DNA of 64,000 nucleotides from Caulobacteraceae bacterium (GTDB lineage Bacteria > Pseudomonadota > Alphaproteobacteria > Caulobacterales > Caulobacteraceae): NCBI GenBank assembly GCA_025352085.1, contig JANXUA010000122.1:1-64000 (forward strand), in the 5' to 3' direction. The position numbers and the translations under genes were made by a program. Positions 59,475 to 64,000 of the stretch are shown here, one piece after another. Below the pieces are notes generated by a model that searched no databases, was not told the origin of the DNA, and saw nothing but the letters and a program-made list of their open reading frames with translations. The stretch's first letter is position 1, and each line of letters opens with the position of its first letter.

Positions 59475-60848
59475 GTGACCTCAACGGCCGCGCACGTTCC
59501 GCCCGCTTTCGTCGCGTCCGCGCCGCCGCAACTGCTGCGCGTGCTGGGGCTGGCGTTCGGTCTGGCGGTGGTGGTGGGCAGCGTGATCGGCGCGGGAATC
59601 ATGCGCGCGCCCGGCGTGGTGGCGCGGGGGATCGCCAACGAGCCGATGTTTCTCTTCGCCTGGGGCGTCGGTGGCGCGGTGTGCATGCTTTCCGCCATGC
59701 CGCTGGTGGAGGCCGGCGCATCGGCGCCTCGGGCCGGCGGCGCCTTTCCAATCGCCGAACGCGCCTTCGGGACGACCGTGGGTTTTCTCGCGGGATGGAT
59801 TACCTGGCTAGGCAATGTGTCGGCCATCGCCTACGTCGCCGTGGTTTTCGGCGAATATGTCCATCGCCTGGGGCTGGCCGCGCCGATTCCGACGAGCGCG
59901 CTCGCCTGCTGCCTGAGCCTCGCCGCCGCGGCCATGAACCTGGTGGGAACGCGAGCGACCGGCGCTTCACAGGCGGTGGCCAGCGCGGTCAAGGGCGCGG
60001 GATTTCTGATCCTGGCGGCGGTGCTGCTTGCCTCACCGCACGTCACGCCCGCGCTTTCCGCGTCGCCCGCCGTCGCGGCGGGGGCGGCGACCGTCGGAAT
60101 CGGTGGGGTGATCATGGCGATCCGGGTCATCTATGCGACTTATAACGGCTGGGCCGGCGCCATCTTTTTCTCCGAAGAGGTGCGGCGGCCCGAACGAGCC
60201 CTGGCGCGGGCGACCTTCACCGGCATCGTCGTGGTGACCACGCTTTATGTGTTGATTAACATCGCGGTTCTGCACGTCTTGACGCCCGCCGCCATCGCTG
60301 GATCCGACCTGGCGGTGGGAGATGCGGCCAAAGCCGCCCTGGGAGCGATGGGTGATACGGCGATCACCGCATTTGGCCTCTTCTCCCTGGCCGCGCTCGC
60401 CAACTTGAATGTCATGAAAGGTTCCCGGATCACCTTCTGCATGGCCAGGGACGGCGTCCTGCGGAAGGGTCTGGCCGCCGTTTCGACCGGCGGTACGCCG
60501 GTGTGGAGCGTCGCGATGCTGGTCTTCTTCTCCGCCCTCCTGGCCGCCACCGGGGGGTATGAGACCCTGGTGCGTATCTCGGCGCCGTGGAACATCTGCG
60601 CCGTGCTCATCATCACCTTCAGCGCGATCCGCCTGCGGATCGTCGAACCGGCGCTGGCGCGGCCCTGGAAGATGCCGCTCTTTCCTATCCCGGCCATTGT
60701 CGCGGCGGTGATTCAGGCCAGCCTTCTCGTTCTTCTGGTCTGGGACGACCCTCTGGATGGGCTCTGGTCGGCGGTGACCGTCGTGGCGCCGCTGCCGATT
60801 TGGCTGATCTTCGCGCGGCGTTGGCGGCGGGAGGCGGCGGGCGACTGA
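59475..60848 (+). CDS. APC-superfamily amino acid permease
   Basis: GLAVVVGSVIGAGIMRAPGVVARGIANEPMFLFAWGVGGAV, many TM segments. GTG start. Confidence 0.9.
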   Translation: MTSTAAHVPPAFVASAPPQLLRVLGLAFGLAVVVGSVIGAGIMRAPGVVARGIANEPMFLFAWGVGGAVCMLSAMPLVEAGASAPRAGGAFPIAERAFGTTVGFLAGWITWLGNVSAIAYVAVVFGEYVHRLGLAAPIPTSALACCLSLAAAAMNLVGTRATGASQAVASAVKGAGFLILAAVLLASPHVTPALSASPAVAAGAATVGIGGVIMAIRVIYATYNGWAGAIFFSEEVRRPERALARATFTGIVVVTTLYVLINIAVLHVLTPAAIAGSDLAVGDAAKAALGAMGDTAITAFGLFSLAALANLNVMKGSRITFCMARDGVLRKGLAAVSTGGTPVWSVAMLVFFSALLAATGGYETLVRISAPWNICAVLIITFSAIRLRIVEPALARPWKMPLFPIPAIVAAVIQASLLVLLVWDDPLDGLWSAVTVVAPLPIWLIFARRWRREAAGD

Positions 60849-60862
60849 CTAGCTGATATGTC

Positions 60863-61393
60863 TCACTCGCCGGGCGCTATCAGGCCAACCTTCAGATCAT
60901 TGGCGACGTAGACACAAGCGCCGTCCGCAAACAGTCGACCGTTCGCCACGCCCAGAACCAGCTTGCCGCGCCGGACCTGACGCAGGTCCACTTCATAGCG
61001 CACCAGTCGGACGGCGGGGGTGATGTCCCCTCGAAATTTCACCTCGCCCACGCCGGTGGCGCGACCCTTGCCAGGTGAGCCGGACCACCCGAGCCAATAG
61101 CCGACGATCTGCCACATGGCGTCCAGCCCAAGACACCCCGGCATCACCGGGTCGTCGCGAAAATGACAGTCGAAGAACCAAAGGTTCGGCGTGATATCCA
61201 GCTCGGCCACAACGTGACCCTTGCCAAATTCGCCGCCGTCCAGGCTGATCTCGGTGATCCGGTCCATCATGAGCATGGGCGGCGCGGGAAGCTGGGCGTT
61301 GCCGGGACCGAAATAGCCTCCCCTGCCGGATTCGAGCAGATCTTCCTTCGTGTAGGAGGGCTTCGGCGTATGGAAGTCGCGGGGGTCGGCCAT
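60863..61393 (-). CDS. 3-hydroxydecanoyl-ACP dehydratase-like FabA (copy 2, no adjacent fabB)
   Basis: [55 protein letters not shown]; catalytic His and Asp contexts intact. Confidence 0.93.
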   Translation of the reverse strand: MADPRDFHTPKPSYTKEDLLESGRGGYFGPGNAQLPAPPMLMMDRITEISLDGGEFGKGHVVAELDITPNLWFFDCHFRDDPVMPGCLGLDAMWQIVGYWLGWSGSPGKGRATGVGEVKFRGDITPAVRLVRYEVDLRQVRRGKLVLGVANGRLFADGACVYVANDLKVGLIAPGE

Positions 61394-61493
61394 GGCGATT
61401 CAACCTATTTTGAATATCGCGCGGTCATCGTTCCACGCGACGGCGCCCTGGTCTATCGCAATGCGAGTTCGGCAGCGATGGGCGGCGCCCCGA

Positions 61494-63341
<1,848 letters not shown>

Positions 63342-63404
63342 CTAAGCCGTGGGTGGAGGGCCCGCCGATGCGATGGGTGGATGGGCGAACCGGGAATCGC
63401 GGTC

Positions 63405-63562
63405 CGCATTCCCTCCCTTCGCCGGCATGACCCGGATCAGGTTCGGCGGGTCGCCGCGCCGGTGGATCGTGGCAAACGGAAGGTTCACATCCGTTTGTGG
63501 TCCGATCCACCTATGCCGAAGCACTTGCGGCCTCTCAGTCCCTTGCGCGGGACACCCCGGAG
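63405..63562 (-). ncRNA. TPP riboswitch (THI element) upstream of thiC
   Basis: Minus strand reads GGGGTGTCC...GGGACTGAGAGG...GAACCTGATCCGGGTCATGCCGGCGAAGGGAGG, the conserved THI-box blocks, directly 5' of thiC. Confidence 0.95.
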
Positions 63563-63608
63563 AATGACGGCGACCCTAGACCCTGACGGACGGGGGTCAA
63601 GAGGTTTG

Positions 63609-64000
63609 CTATTGCCGTGACACCGTAAAACGCAGCAGTTCCTGTTGCGGCAGGGCCCAGCCGGGCTTCAACGCCAGGGCTTTCTGGTAGTCGAAATAGG
63701 CGGCCTTTTCATCATCGAGGCCCTCATAGGCCAGGGCGCGGTTAAAATAAGCCTTCTCCGGCTCCTTCACGCCCAGCGCGAGGCCCCGGTTGATGTCGCC
63801 CAACCCTTCGGAATAGCGTTTCACGCCGATCAGCGCGCCGCCGCGATTGGTCCACCCCTCGCCCGCTTCGGGGGCCAGCTGCACGCCGGTGTTAAGGTCG
63901 ACCATGGCGCCGGCGAAATCCCGCCGGCGCATCTTCATCACGCCGCGGTTGATGAAGGTGGCGCCGCGGTTGTGACGAGACAGCACTTCGCTCGCCAGAG
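63609..64000 (-). CDS. TPR-repeat protein (5' end outside window)
   Basis: AMVDLNTGVQLAPEAGEGWTNRGGALIGVKRYSEGLGDINRGLALGVKEPEKAYFNRALAYEGL; open to the window edge. Confidence 0.8.
   Translation of the reverse strand, partial: LASEVLSRHNRGATFINRGVMKMRRRDFAGAMVDLNTGVQLAPEAGEGWTNRGGALIGVKRYSEGLGDINRGLALGVKEPEKAYFNRALAYEGLDDEKAAYFDYQKALALKPGWALPQQELLRFTVSRQ

Overview
High-GC alphaproteobacterial chromosome segment, most like Caulobacterales by gene content and by the form of its ceramide locus (taxon is inference). It is densely coding, about 45 genes, mostly core metabolism and housekeeping: aceA/aceB, fadB-like, hslUV, moeB-like, fabA-fabB, murI, oxyR, dapF, fabI, ubiH-like, cnoX-like, yciB, ftsY, mtaB, pgsA, uvrC and thiC with a TPP riboswitch. 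No rRNA, tRNA, CRISPR array, transposase or prophage was recognised. The most notable part is a lipid block at about 35-49 kb. It holds (i) an inositol-1-phosphate synthase / inositol-phosphate cytidylyltransferase-like / CDP-alcohol phosphatidyltransferase set, (ii) a small low-GC island with an orphan ORF, (iii) an MsbA-like ABC exporter, and (iv) an FAAL-ACP-serine palmitoyltransferase-(fused LptF/LptG permease)-GNAT ceramide synthase operon. Together these suggest synthesis and export of a bacterial ceramide lipid, possibly with an inositol-phosphate headgroup (inference). Other observations include a PsrA-type palindrome upstream of fadB, an elaborated P3 arm in the thiC TPP riboswitch, two copies of a ~130 bp palindromic intergenic repeat, a twin hairpin that overlaps the dapF stop, and a second solo FabA paralog.
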